From Bacteroidia bacterium (GTDB lineage Bacteria > Bacteroidota > Bacteroidia > B-17B0 > Aurantibacillaceae): 64,000 bases of DNA. The stretch spans positions 62,001 to 126,000 of the forward strand of contig JAEUTN010000005.1 of the NCBI GenBank assembly GCA_016787895.1. Direction: 5' to 3'. Below are positions 43,801 to 52,476 of this stretch, one piece after another (position 1 is the first letter of the stretch; each line of letters opens with the position of its first letter). The position numbers were made by a program, and so were the translations under genes. The notes below the pieces were generated by a model. It was not told the origin of the DNA. It ran no database searches and saw nothing but the letters and a program-made list of their open reading frames with translations.

Positions 43801-45624
43801 AATTTTTATTTTGCTTCGCAACCCACCTATACCAATTACTTTTTGAATTTTGGCGCTGGTTCCTATTCCGCAAGTACCACTAGTCCTTCGGCAACCATTG
43901 TGTTTACGCAGCCCGGCAGTTTTACGCCAACCTTAACAATTGCCGACAATGCCGGCTGCACAGATTCGTATACCCTGCCTTTCCCTTTTGAAGTACAAAC
44001 CTATCCGGTACCGGATTTTTCATTACAAACATCAACAGGTTTGTTGGGAACCGAATTTTGTATTCCCCGGGGCTCTGCTGTTACTCTAACCTTAACCAGC
44101 ACTTCAGCCACGGCCTATCCAACCTATTACCAATGGAACATGGGTTTGCCGCCTTTGCAACCCGCCAGTACCAACAGCGGGGCCACGCGGTCCTATACGA
44201 CTCCCGGAACCTATGTGTTGGTTTTAACGCTGGTTCCGGCTACAGCGCCCTGTGTGATATCAAAATCCATTACTGTGAATTTATACGATGAACCAAGGGC
44301 CGAGGCTGTTGCAGATAAAACGGTGTTTTGCAAAGGCGACCCCATACAATTCACCATGGCCAATGATACCGCTGTACATCACTGGCAGTGGGATTTTGGC
44401 GACAATCAACCAACACAGGTGTACACTCAGATAAGTCCCAAATCGATTAGTTACAATTACCAACCGTCTTTTTTCCCAAGTTCTACCAACGGAAACTTAT
44501 TGGTCATCCTTAGCTTTGCCTCACCGAATGACGTTTGTAAAAACATCGACACCATCAGGGTTAGGATGATACGCATCCTTCCTGATTTCAAACGCAACAA
44601 CGAACTCAGTTTATCCGATTATGCGCATTGTTTAGGAATTGCCGATACTTTCAGCAGTACCACCACTTCCAACGCCAGCATGCTCACCTATACCTGGAGC
44701 TTCGGTGATATGAACGCTTCAAACGCCATCACACCCAATCACACGTATTCCTCTCCGGGAAATTACGTGGTGAACATGCAGGTAAGTGATCCTAATGTGG
44801 GGTGTAAGGACAACATCAGCAAAACCATGACCATTTTCCCATTACCTAGCGCCAGTTTGGGTATTGATACGTTGGCTTGTCCCGATTCACTATTTACCAT
44901 AACCGGAGCCGGAGTGCCGGGAATGAGTGGAATTTTAAGCGGAACGCTGAACGGACCCGGCTCAAGCAATAGTGTGACATTTACAGCCAATAATACCTTT
45001 ACCTTTCAAACATCGGCTCTCGCGTCATCGGTTTATACCCTGGAGGTGAGCGACGACAATGGTTGTAAGAACATTGCAATATCCGACAGCATCCGGATTC
45101 AATTACCGCCTCCTTCAATAAATACCAGCACGACCATTGTTGTGGGTCAAACCGTTACGGTCAATGGCTATGTGGGCGGCTCATTCAGCTATGTTTGGGT
45201 GAACGATACCTCCTTCCTGAGTTGCAGCACCTGCACCAATCCGGTCTCTTCCACCACCACCAGTATCGTGTATACAGTAAGTGTTACCGACAACCCTTTG
45301 CAATGTTTCGAAGTACTTAATACCCATACTGTAATTGTGCGCTTGGTAGCAAGTATTGATGTACCAACGGCATTTACACCCAATAACGATGGCATCAACG
45401 ATGTGATTAAACCGGACGGATGGGGCATACGCAAACTCAATTATTTTAAAGTGTTCAACCGCTGGGGCCAATTGATTTTCGAAAGCAACGACCTTGATAT
45501 AGGGTGGGATGGCAGCTTCAATGGCGTTCCGCAAAACATGGAAACCTATATTTATCAGGCTTCTGTAGATACCTACACGGATGAAACCTTAACCAAATCC
45601 GGTTCCTTCAAATTAATCCGCTAG
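40891..45624 (+). CDS. Giant PKD-repeat adhesin with gliding-motility C-terminal domain
   Basis: 1577 residues with a signal peptide (~1-23, ending KVRAQ). It is built mostly from PKD and PKD-like Ig domains, seen from the repeated W.FGDG centre and PG.Y.V.L closing strands (SLTWNFGDGSP, AYSWAFGDNAGG, TYSWNFGNAQ, HWQWDFGDNQ, YTWSFGDMNAS). The C-terminal ~90 residues are the gliding-type CTD (FTPNNDGINDVIKP, VFNRWGQLIFES, GWDGSFNG, GSFKLIR), for T9SS export with an SprF partner. The sequence is rich in Thr, Ser and Pro, as expected for an extended surface stalk. A SprF gene starts 4 bases after the stop and a PorE-like gene follows, giving a complete export-and-anchor module. Confidence 0.93.
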   Translation: MRHLFIYSLLLFLIVSPCKVRAQIVVTPSAGCMPGLTNASFTYLGPPATSLTWNFGDGSPTSNLVSPQHSYLTVGPKTVVCTAIVGGSPQTFTFLVQVFPLPSGGIAPPVLPASGCAPRVATLSAIGSNTNYAYSWAFGDNAGGSGTVVAHPYAVPGSYYPTLTITDNQTGCSIAYTWTNSAIHVSALPNLIVTANPGTFSCTAPFTTAFSASNSTSGSPITGGGLTYSWNFGNAQTATGTNPSPVTYATGYFTVTLTGTDNNNCTHSVIQPVSAVMPSVQVTVPPAVCVASQMPTGLPPNNMFGPYTPTFFVTAVSSQTTTYWDMGDGTPIKQFPDPNDPPPNALIPGVPHFGTLHAYYTPGLKIGTVSVNAGTCVATTTFAIFVEQITPSFVTAPHQYVCTPTIVANYTNLTVTNYTTPLSYTWSVQQWNPLYTYTTTAVNPTFTFTQGSTNPHHIYDTYEPDVYLFVKSQVGCEVVWHEKFDSIRRPTAFFNKNKKEGCAPLTVVYTDSSFTDYNVFPVTSYTWNNGATPPVIVSGVVAPAPNANSVVPNFTYTYANPGVYYPFLQIQTLGGCSSTSFVDTVTVVNPPNIAMTLTPNLTVCAGQNLGVNMTSTNVPPPQHWHVESGPNYFSGCVSNPNPVWAYHAPGVYGFTVSAWLNSCSVTAVPMQTIQVRGPAAALRYVTNCNNKLSVDFNYALRDVQSATLNFGASPASTLFIAGSPGNTVTGITNFVYPSAGNFVASITADHSNGCAPYTQTIGVTVRQPSAVINFSPIVCKDNYVNFIATTFTDNVVGCGMGYAWFVDTLPPYVYSTNTLNTFFSTVGIHTVTLRVKDINGCEERRTETFRVTNPVPTFTFNHNPICVSQYPVQLINLTPQTPDVVNNFTFMYGPPLNSAPFPQSQQTVTGVGTQTYAFSMGSSPTRTFDIKLIAKDVVGCIDSIRHKIQVYNPEAFIYQPPNACIPSGSANFYFASQPTYTNYFLNFGAGSYSASTTSPSATIVFTQPGSFTPTLTIADNAGCTDSYTLPFPFEVQTYPVPDFSLQTSTGLLGTEFCIPRGSAVTLTLTSTSATAYPTYYQWNMGLPPLQPASTNSGATRSYTTPGTYVLVLTLVPATAPCVISKSITVNLYDEPRAEAVADKTVFCKGDPIQFTMANDTAVHHWQWDFGDNQPTQVYTQISPKSISYNYQPSFFPSSTNGNLLVILSFASPNDVCKNIDTIRVRMIRILPDFKRNNELSLSDYAHCLGIADTFSSTTTSNASMLTYTWSFGDMNASNAITPNHTYSSPGNYVVNMQVSDPNVGCKDNISKTMTIFPLPSASLGIDTLACPDSLFTITGAGVPGMSGILSGTLNGPGSSNSVTFTANNTFTFQTSALASSVYTLEVSDDNGCKNIAISDSIRIQLPPPSINTSTTIVVGQTVTVNGYVGGSFSYVWVNDTSFLSCSTCTNPVSSTTTSIVYTVSVTDNPLQCFEVLNTHTVIVRLVASIDVPTAFTPNNDGINDVIKPDGWGIRKLNYFKVFNRWGQLIFESNDLDIGWDGSFNGVPQNMETYIYQASVDTYTDETLTKSGSFKLIR

Positions 45625-45628
45625 TACT

Positions 45629-46642
45629 TTGAAAACATACAGGCACTTGATAGGAATGGTTTTTGCGATTTGGTTTTTTTCATCAAAAGCCCAGGATGTG
45701 CATTTTTCACAGTATTATTTTTCGCCCTTAACCTTAAATCCGGCCAACACCGGTAATTACGATGGTAACTACCGTTTTTTTGCCAATTACCGCTCACAAT
45801 GGAAAGAAATCGGAGAAGCCTACGACACATATTCGGCAGGGGGCGATTTTAATTTTTTCCCTTCAGGTATCAACTGCAGCGGGGGATTTTTAGTATTGAA
45901 CGACCGTTCAGGTGGTAATCTGAACGTAACAAAAATCCTGCCTTCGTTCGCCATCCATCACAGTTTGGCAGGCTTTACTTTTCACGGTGGACTGCAACCC
46001 GGGTTTGTAATAAAAACGATTGATTTTTACAAAAACACCTACCCCAACCAATTGAACTGGAATACCGGGCAATTCGATAATACCCTGCCGAACATGGAAA
46101 ACAATGTATCGCAGCGGTTTTCCTTCCTTGATGTAAATGCAGGTGTGGCGGTATCCAAACGCTTTGGGAAAATTGAACCTGAACTGGGTTATTCCTGGTT
46201 TCACCTGAACCAGCCGAAGGAAAGTTTTTTACAGAACAACACCAACCGTTTGCCCATTCGTCAGGCTGCGAACCTCATGCTGCGGCTTTACGCGGGAAAA
46301 CACCTGATTTTTGAAGGGCACAGCATGTACGGGTTCACATCAGAAGTGACTGATTGGGTGAGCGGTTTGAATGTGGAAATTGTCATCCGTCAAAACCCTT
46401 TGTATAAAAACTCCATTTTTTTCGGAGCCATGTGGCGCAGCGGATTGGAACGTAATCCGGATGCGGGAATATTAACCGCGGGATTGCACTATGAAAAATA
46501 CACCATAGGCTTCAGTTATGACGTGACTCTCTCGCAACTGAAAACATCGGTCGACATGAAAGGGGCTTTTGAAATTGCCATTATTTACAAAGCATTCAAT
46601 AACCGCATGCAAAAAAGAGAAGTGAATTGTGAACGTTTTTAA
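45629..46642 (+). CDS. PorP/SprF family type IX secretion membrane protein
   Basis: 337 residues from a TTG start, signal peptide ending SKAQ. PorP/SprF signature: YYFSPLTLNPANTGNYDGNYRFFANYRSQW, then alternating barrel strands with GGGDF-like turns. It is probably the dedicated export or anchoring partner of the adhesin 4 bases upstream. It overlaps the PorE-like gene by 14 bases. Paralogue: 468-1463, with the same neighbours in the same order. Confidence 0.93.
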   Translation: MKTYRHLIGMVFAIWFFSSKAQDVHFSQYYFSPLTLNPANTGNYDGNYRFFANYRSQWKEIGEAYDTYSAGGDFNFFPSGINCSGGFLVLNDRSGGNLNVTKILPSFAIHHSLAGFTFHGGLQPGFVIKTIDFYKNTYPNQLNWNTGQFDNTLPNMENNVSQRFSFLDVNAGVAVSKRFGKIEPELGYSWFHLNQPKESFLQNNTNRLPIRQAANLMLRLYAGKHLIFEGHSMYGFTSEVTDWVSGLNVEIVIRQNPLYKNSIFFGAMWRSGLERNPDAGILTAGLHYEKYTIGFSYDVTLSQLKTSVDMKGAFEIAIIYKAFNNRMQKREVNCERF

Positions 46643-48668
46643 AACCACACTCATACTGGCCTTTGGTCTCCCCCTTTTTTATTTTGCGCAGCAGGACAGC
46701 AGTTTTATGAACAGCGCCGGCACCAAAGCGCTCAAAAAACTGGGTCAAAACGCTTTGAAACAACACGACCCGGCCTCTGCCGCCTATTACCTTGAAGGTG
46801 CGGTGAAAAAAAACAAAAGAGATGCTGAAGCAAAGTTTTTACTGGCATACGCTTACATGGAGTTAAGGGATTATGAAAAATCCCAGCGTATGTATTTAAA
46901 CGCGTATCAGCTCGACAGTAAAAAAGTACCTGAAGCCCTTTATTATCACGCGCAGATGCAAAAAAGCAATGGACTATACGACAGCGCGGGTTACAATTTC
47001 AAAACCTTTAAAAAAGTGTACAAGGGCAAAAACAAAGCGCTCAAAAAACAAGCCGGCAAAGAAATAGTGTATTGCGATTCCGTAAAAAAAATTGTTGCCA
47101 TCAAAAACAAAATCATTGTTCAGCACCTCGACACCAGTATCAATAAAATCAATGTAGAAGCCTCCCCGCTTGCTCTGGATGAAAACACACTTTTGTACTC
47201 CTCTTTCAGAACGAACAAAAGAGAATATATAGAAGAGGGAAACGAAACGGAGGCCAAAGTGCGTAAACTGTATCAGGCCAAACGCAAAAGCAACCAATGG
47301 AAATTTGGCGGAGAATTTTCAGGTCCTTTCAATACAGATGAAATGCATACTGCAAACGTTTGCCTGAGTGTTGACAAAAAGCGCGTGTACTTTAGTCGAT
47401 GCAAAGAGAATTTCAAGGGAGAAATGATTTGTGCGATTTATGTTTCTGAAAAAAACGGAGAGCTGTGGTCCGAGCCGGTGAAATTACCCAAAGAAATCAA
47501 TAACCCGAAATTCACATCCACCATGCCCACCCTGGCAAGCGACCCGGCCAAGGGCAATGAAATTCTCTTTTTTGTAAGCAACCGAAAAGGAAAAGGAAAG
47601 CTGGACATTTGGTATACCGTTTACAACGTAAAAAAAGGAACGTACAAAACACCACGTAACGCCGGTGTGAAAATCAATACCACACAAAATGAAATAAGTC
47701 CATACTTTGACAACGACACCCGCACCTTGTATTTTAGTTCAGATGGTTTGGGAGGCCTCGGAGGGTATGATATTTTCAAAGCTAAGGGAAATGGTACAAA
47801 ATGGGAATTGCCTGAAAACTTAGGAACACCATATAATTCAGGCGCCGACGATATCTATTTTACCATTTCGCCCAATCGTAAGGAAGGTTTTTTTGTGAGC
47901 AACCGGAAAGGAGGCTACGCCTTAAAAAACAGCACCTGTTGCGACGACATTTATACATACAAAAAAACAGACTATATTAAAATAAGCCTTGAAGGCCGCG
48001 TGCATGAAATGACCGACCCCTTTGAATTTATAAGCGGTGCCGTTATTGAGATTTACATAAAAGACAAGGTAAGCGGAGAAAAATACCTGGTAAAAACGAT
48101 TGAATCGGGTAAGGACGGGAAATACAAAACGGATCTGGAAGCAGGAAACGATTATTACATTCTCGCCAAAAAGGAAAATTATTTAGGCAGCAGCTCGGAT
48201 TTGAGTACAAAAAACATAGCTAATTCCAGGGTTTTACACGAGGACCTTAAACTGATTAAAAAACCAAAAGCAGCCGTTCGAATTCCCAACATTAACTACC
48301 AAACCGATAAGTGGGAATTGTTAGCTGAAAGTAAAGTAGTGCTGGACACAACCGTTTACAAACTAATGGCGGAAAATCCGGAGCTCATTGTTGAAATTCA
48401 ATCCCACACCGACAGCAAGGGTTCGGAGAGTTATAACATGAAACTTTCTCAGAAACGTTCAGAGAGTGTGGTAAAATATTTGATCAGCAAAGGGATTGAC
48501 CCTAAAAGATTAAAAGCGAAAGGCTACGGTGAAAGTCTCCCGGTGGCGCCCAATGACAATCCGGATGGAAGCGATAATCCTGCCGGAAGGGCCAAAAACC
48601 GGAGGACCGATTTTAAAATTATTGGTGTAATCGACGCTGAATTAATTGAGGAGTCGAAAATCGATTAG
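46629..48668 (+). CDS. PorE-like OmpA-family protein (TPR, PD40, CarboxypepD-like, OmpA)
   Basis: 679 residues from a GTG start, signal peptide ending FYFAQ. Order: TPR-like helices (~30-165; KFLLAYAYMELRDYEKSQRMYLNAYQLD), PD40 blades (~175-440; ILFFVSNRKGKGKLDIWY, LYFSSDGLGGLGGYDIFKA, GFFVSNRKGGYALKN), CarboxypepD_reg-like domain (~452-545) and OmpA-like domain (~554-670) with HTDSKGSESYNMKLSQKRSESV and KNRRTDFKI. The OmpA part keeps the Asp and Arg residues that bind diaminopimelate in peptidoglycan. It should anchor the SprF-adhesin complex to the cell wall. It starts inside the end of the SprF gene by 14 bases, indicating coupled translation. Confidence 0.92.
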   Translation: MNVFKTTLILAFGLPLFYFAQQDSSFMNSAGTKALKKLGQNALKQHDPASAAYYLEGAVKKNKRDAEAKFLLAYAYMELRDYEKSQRMYLNAYQLDSKKVPEALYYHAQMQKSNGLYDSAGYNFKTFKKVYKGKNKALKKQAGKEIVYCDSVKKIVAIKNKIIVQHLDTSINKINVEASPLALDENTLLYSSFRTNKREYIEEGNETEAKVRKLYQAKRKSNQWKFGGEFSGPFNTDEMHTANVCLSVDKKRVYFSRCKENFKGEMICAIYVSEKNGELWSEPVKLPKEINNPKFTSTMPTLASDPAKGNEILFFVSNRKGKGKLDIWYTVYNVKKGTYKTPRNAGVKINTTQNEISPYFDNDTRTLYFSSDGLGGLGGYDIFKAKGNGTKWELPENLGTPYNSGADDIYFTISPNRKEGFFVSNRKGGYALKNSTCCDDIYTYKKTDYIKISLEGRVHEMTDPFEFISGAVIEIYIKDKVSGEKYLVKTIESGKDGKYKTDLEAGNDYYILAKKENYLGSSSDLSTKNIANSRVLHEDLKLIKKPKAAVRIPNINYQTDKWELLAESKVVLDTTVYKLMAENPELIVEIQSHTDSKGSESYNMKLSQKRSESVVKYLISKGIDPKRLKAKGYGESLPVAPNDNPDGSDNPAGRAKNRRTDFKIIGVIDAELIEESKID

Positions 48669-48669
48669 C

Positions 48670-49263
48670 TTAGTTTTCGGCAAAGCGCCCTTTTAATTGC
48701 TGCTCACAACGCAACACATGCAAGTGAAAGTTTAAAATGTTCAACAGGTATTGTTGCTGGCTGGCAGAAGTGATGAGTCTGAATTTTTCAGCCGCGCTCA
48801 ATTGCAGGTTTGCAGCTACAGTATATAGGGTGAGTTTGGAAACAGTTTCATAATCCACCAGTTTTTCTTCCACGGTATTATAATAATTTACAACAGCATC
48901 CTGTAAATTGTTCATCATTACCCGTTGTTCCGATTCAATGGGGTCAATGGTTCCGGCGCCATACAGTTTTGGACTGAGTACTTCCTTGAAGGAACAGAGT
49001 TTAAACAAACGCACCCCCTCCACTAATACGTCCATGCTGCCATTGTCATACGTTTTCAGAATACGTTTGATTTTTAATTCACTTCCATGGTCTTTGAGTT
49101 CCCCCCTTTCTATATAGGGCACACCAAAGGAAGCGTCGTTTCTCAAACAATCTTCCACCATTTGACGGTAACGTTGTTCAAAGATGTAGAGTTTGGTGGT
49201 TTCTCCCGGTAACAACACAAGGTTGAGCGGAAACATGGGTAAGGTAATCTGATTCGTTTTCAT
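48670..49263 (-). CDS. Lon N-terminal (LON substrate-binding) domain protein
   Basis: 197 residues from the ATG at 49263. The frame is open up to 49320 but that extension (19 residues before MKTNQITLPMFPL) has no family support. It is a stand-alone LON substrate-binding domain with LPMFPLNLVLLPGETTKLYIFEQRYRQMV near the start and DVLVEGVRLFKL. It lacks the AAA+ and protease domains of Lon, as is usual for this Bacteroidota family. It may recognise substrates for a protease or regulate an unknown partner. Convergent with the PorE-like gene, with one base between the stops. Confidence 0.9.
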   Translation of the reverse strand: MKTNQITLPMFPLNLVLLPGETTKLYIFEQRYRQMVEDCLRNDASFGVPYIERGELKDHGSELKIKRILKTYDNGSMDVLVEGVRLFKLCSFKEVLSPKLYGAGTIDPIESEQRVMMNNLQDAVVNYYNTVEEKLVDYETVSKLTLYTVAANLQLSAAEKFRLITSASQQQYLLNILNFHLHVLRCEQQLKGRFAEN

Positions 49264-49559
49264 ACTATACTGTTTTACAAAAACCCTGCTGAATTGTTTG
49301 CTTTCACAAATTTTAAGCATTGCTTTACGAATTCAACAACAACACGTCCCCGAAGTCCATTTCGTTGGGTCAAGCCAGCCACAAAATGTGAACAATTAGC
49401 CAATGGTAGGGTTTAGCAAGTAAATGGCAGGTTTTGGGCAATAAAAGGCAAAAAGTTTTAAGCGAAACACAGGGGTTAAACTTAGCTTCACAGCTAATAA
49501 CAAACTCTGAACAGGAGTTTAACCACTTATTAACCAATAATAAACAAGAAATAAAAACC
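49264..49559. other. Intergenic region
   Basis: Nothing coding is supported; a 61-codon frame from a TTG at 49434 runs 60 bases into the opposite-strand PorG-like gene and is not called. An imperfect direct repeat is present at about 49415-49460 (GCAAGTAAATGGCAGGTTTT followed by GCAATAAAAGGCA). Confidence 0.4.
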
Positions 49560-50501
49560 TTAGAATTTACTTCTGAGGCGGGCCGACTTACGTTGTTTTT
49601 TGAAGATATAGCTGACTGATATTTCCAGACTCATGTAGGAATCTTTCCGGAGATCGCCACGTTGTGCCGGTGTGCCATCAGCAGCGGGACTGGAGGCTCC
49701 GGGAATTAAGCCCAAACTTGGGTCGGCCATGGTAGCTGAAAGAGGACCATAAGCGGCAGTGAGGGCTGCCGGGTCGTAGTAAACCGTGCTAACGTCATCG
49801 ATGTAATCGCTGAAGGTGATGCGGTGGGAAAATTCGAGTCCCACCGACCATACCTTATTAATGGTAAGTTTGTAATAAAACCCAAGCGGAACAGAAACGT
49901 TAAAGTTGGAATATTGTTTTGGCCCGTTCGGCAGCCCTTGTCCTTCGGTATGCAGAGGTCGGAGTTTGTGAATTTTTCCGGAGGCATCTACCCCTTTGGG
50001 ATTAAAATAAAATGCGCCAATGCCGGCAAAAGCAAACAAATTGTGTGTGAAATTTTTTCCCCTGCCATAATTTTTTCTGATTCCATACCGGTTGCCCCCT
50101 CTCCGGGTGCTCTGGTAGCCTATTTCCAGTCGCCCGCTTAGCTCAAAAATATTGGATCGAAAATTAAGATTCCGGTTTTTTCTGTAAATGTCTTCAGTAG
50201 CGGCATCGTCGCCCCGAATCGCCAAATAGCTGAATTTACCGGCAACATTAATAAATCGGCTTAGTTTATAACGGCCACCAAATCCAAGGGCTGACCGGGT
50301 TTGATTCCAGTCCAGATCACTTGGGCCAAAATTGCTTCCTTCTTTGTTTCCTCCGCCCAAATCCCCTAAAAAATTGGAAACCCCAACTGTAACAAAAACT
50401 TCCCGCTTGTATTTTTTCCATTCGTTTGGGCGCATAAACGTTTGAGCTACAGAGCTGTACGTTAAAATGGCACAAAAAAATGAAAGATGAAGACGCTTCA
50501 T
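49560..50501 (-). CDS. Outer-membrane beta-barrel protein, PorG/DUF6089-like
   Basis: 313 residues with a signal peptide (ending SSVAQ). The mature start, EVFVTVGVSNFLGDLGGGN, resembles the opening of the DUF6089/PorG family of 8-stranded outer-membrane barrels, and the remainder shows alternating barrel strands (GGRYKLSRFINVAGKFSYLAI, FELSGRLEIGYQS, LFAFAGIGAFYFNPKG, MSLEISVSYIF). PorG is a T9SS outer-membrane component that links to the PorK/N rings. Assignment to PorG itself is tentative; a general barrel of unknown role is the alternative. It is longer than typical PorG through a Gly/Ala/Ser-rich loop near residue 260. Confidence 0.72.
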   Translation of the reverse strand: MKRLHLSFFCAILTYSSVAQTFMRPNEWKKYKREVFVTVGVSNFLGDLGGGNKEGSNFGPSDLDWNQTRSALGFGGRYKLSRFINVAGKFSYLAIRGDDAATEDIYRKNRNLNFRSNIFELSGRLEIGYQSTRRGGNRYGIRKNYGRGKNFTHNLFAFAGIGAFYFNPKGVDASGKIHKLRPLHTEGQGLPNGPKQYSNFNVSVPLGFYYKLTINKVWSVGLEFSHRITFSDYIDDVSTVYYDPAALTAAYGPLSATMADPSLGLIPGASSPAADGTPAQRGDLRKDSYMSLEISVSYIFKKQRKSARLRSKF

Positions 50502-50725
50502 TCAGGGTTTAAATCCCATAAAAATACGATATAAATCAAAAACACTAAAGCGAATTCTACAAATAACCTAACAGGAAATGGTTAATTAGTGCCTTTCAGG
50601 AACGTTTTTTTGTAATAACAGAACAAAAAAGCCTCAAAATCGGTGCTCAAAAAAATCAAAACCTAAGGAATGGTCTCCCTGAATTTTTACTTTTTCGATT
50701 TGCTTTGCAGCGCTCCCTCGGCAAA

Positions 50726-50758
50726 TTGGCCCCCAAAACGCAAGTTTTATTAGCTTTG
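50726..50758 (+). promoter_or_regulatory. Promoter of the DUF3822-rsmD operon
   Basis: TTG at 50726-50728, a 22-base spacer and TAGCTTTG at 50751-50758. The -7 element ends 5 bases before the ATG at 50764, so the transcript should have almost no leader. Confidence 0.6.
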
Positions 50759-50763
50759 CCGCA

Positions 50764-51615
50764 ATGTTAACCGAATCCTATCACATCAGGCATTATACAG
50801 GACACCAATTTCAAGCGTCCGATAAAACCTGTCTGTCGCTTTTCCTTACGCCTTACAGTTTTATGTATGCTGTTTCGGTTTCAGGATTCAATGAGGTTTT
50901 TGAGCTCGGACACATGGATTTTAATCCTGCTTCGGCCATGCGCGAAGAAGAGAAGCTCGCCTTTTTTGTTCGGAATTTTCTCCTGCACAAACGCAGTTTT
51001 GAAAAGGTGTTGGTTTTGGTGTTAACGAATGAGTTCACATTGCTCCCATTGTCTTTTGGAAATGAACAAGAAGCCAAAGACTATCTCAGGTTTTCAAACG
51101 GAGAACTGCAGGGAAAACATGTGTTTTCTCATGTGATTAACGACTTCAGATTTTGTTATGCTCTGGATGCAGAAATACGGCAATTTCTGGAGAGAACCTT
51201 CAGTGCGGTTTTTATCCGTCATGCAGGGGCGGTGAACCTCAGTTTGTTTTTTAACCACCGCTCATTTGACGGCACTTCCGCTGCACTTTTTGTGGGCGAA
51301 AAAATCATGGAACTTGCTCTCAGGAAAAAAGATCAACTGGTTTATTACAATGTGCTCAACTGGTCGGTTGCCGAAGACGTTTTGTATTACCTGATGTTTG
51401 CTTTTGAACAATATGGTTTTGATCCCGCTACCATTCCTTTGGCCCTGGCGGGGGAGTTTCCGATGGACGGAGAAATTGCAAAATTGCTGAAAAAATACAT
51501 CCAACGGATTCACCCGGTGGTTACCGGTCATCCGGTGAAACTGCACAAAGAACTGGCGCAATTGCCGGGGCACTTTTATTTTTCCTTGCTCAATCAACAT
51601 ACATGCGAATTATAG
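50764..51615 (+). CDS. DUF3822 family protein
   Basis: 283 residues, cytoplasmic. It matches DUF3822, a family nearly always beside rsmD in Bacteroidota: LSLFLTPYSFMYAVSV, LLHKRSFEKVLVLVLTNEFTLLP and the VYYNVLNWSVAEDVLYYLMFAFEQYG-type segment (here LVYYNVLNWSVAEDVLYYL). The function is not established. It overlaps rsmD by 13 bases, so the two are translated together, which suggests a link to ribosome maturation or a shared need in rapid growth. Confidence 0.88.
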   Translation: MLTESYHIRHYTGHQFQASDKTCLSLFLTPYSFMYAVSVSGFNEVFELGHMDFNPASAMREEEKLAFFVRNFLLHKRSFEKVLVLVLTNEFTLLPLSFGNEQEAKDYLRFSNGELQGKHVFSHVINDFRFCYALDAEIRQFLERTFSAVFIRHAGAVNLSLFFNHRSFDGTSAALFVGEKIMELALRKKDQLVYYNVLNWSVAEDVLYYLMFAFEQYGFDPATIPLALAGEFPMDGEIAKLLKKYIQRIHPVVTGHPVKLHKELAQLPGHFYFSLLNQHTCEL

Positions 51616-52151
51616 GCGGAACTCACAAAGGCCGGGTGATCAAAACCCCGCGCGACCTGCCGGTTCGACCCACAACCGATTTCGCGAAAGAGGCCCTGTT
51701 TAATATACTTCAAAACCGCTTCGACTTTACGAACTGTGCCGTGCTTGACTTGTTTTCAGGAACCGGCCACATTTCATTTGAATTTGCTTCGCGGGGTGTT
51801 GAACGGTTAGTATCTGTTGACAAAAGCAACAAATGCCTGGCTTTTATCAGAGCCACCTCAGAAACATTCGGTTTTCAATTGTCGGTAGTACGCAATGATG
51901 TATTTGATTTTTTAAAACAAAATACGGGTGCTTACGACATCATCTTTGCTGACCCGCCTTACGATCTGAAAAATATCGATGAGATTCACCACCTGGTGGA
52001 AGCCCAACACTTGCTCAAACCCGGAGGCTGGCTCATTATTGAACATGGGGAAAGAACCAGGTTAAAACATTTGACTCACTTTAAGGAACAACGCCGTTAC
52101 GGGGGGGTGAACTTCAGCATCTTCACTACTTCGCCGGCTGAAGCCGGTTAA
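51603..52151 (+). CDS. rsmD: 16S rRNA (guanine(966)-N2)-methyltransferase RsmD
   Basis: 182 residues, the family length. Motifs: MRIIGGTHKGRVIKTP, RPTTDFAKEALFNIL, SAM-binding VLDLFSGTGHISFEFASRG and catalytic FADPPYDL. It methylates G966 of 16S rRNA in the assembled 30S subunit using S-adenosylmethionine. It starts 13 bases before the end of the DUF3822 gene. Convergent with gldC, with one base between stops. Confidence 0.96.
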   Translation: MRIIGGTHKGRVIKTPRDLPVRPTTDFAKEALFNILQNRFDFTNCAVLDLFSGTGHISFEFASRGVERLVSVDKSNKCLAFIRATSETFGFQLSVVRNDVFDFLKQNTGAYDIIFADPPYDLKNIDEIHHLVEAQHLLKPGGWLIIEHGERTRLKHLTHFKEQRRYGGVNFSIFTTSPAEAG

Positions 52152-52152
52152 A

Positions 52153-52476
52153 CTACTTTAATACCCCGGTTTCTTTACCCAGTTCTCTGAAAAACGATTT
52201 TACTTTGTTACTGGTCGCCTCATCTCCAGTGGCTCTCAAATAAGTTTCGGACAGGGTAATCACGTTCTGATGGAAAAACTTTTTCATCTCGTCGATGCTC
52301 ATGGTTTTTGTCCATAAATCGATTCTCAGTGTGTTGTTTTCCTTCGCGTCCCAAAGCGCTACCATTAAACTGTTGCATTCACTTTTTTCCCCGCTTCCCG
52401 GAGCTTCCCATTCAATTTTCACAGGAAGATTGTTTTCATCCACACTCACCTTGAAGGTTATTTCACTGGTTTTCAT
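52153..52476 (-). CDS. gldC: Gliding motility protein GldC
   Basis: 107 residues, no signal peptide. GldC family features: SEITFKVSVDENNLPVKIEWEA, then NSLMVALWDAKENNTLRIDLWTKTMSIDEMKKFF and a C-terminal DEATSNKVKSFFRELG. In Flavobacterium, GldC supports but is not essential for gliding. Its ATG overlaps the stop of the OmpA-family gene in an ATGA motif, so the two are coupled. In this genome GldC may serve T9SS-linked surface motility or only secretion. Confidence 0.92.
   Translation of the reverse strand: MKTSEITFKVSVDENNLPVKIEWEAPGSGEKSECNSLMVALWDAKENNTLRIDLWTKTMSIDEMKKFFHQNVITLSETYLRATGDEATSNKVKSFFRELGKETGVLK

Noticed and set aside
41100..45534. Several long reverse-strand frames inside the giant adhesin
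   Set aside because: They mirror the skewed codon use of Thr/Ser/Pro-rich repeats and lack signal peptides, families or ribosome start context.
49434..49619. 61-codon frame on the plus strand beside the PorG-like gene
   Set aside because: It begins at a TTG, overlaps the 3' end of the opposite-strand barrel gene by 60 bases, and shows no recognisable family.
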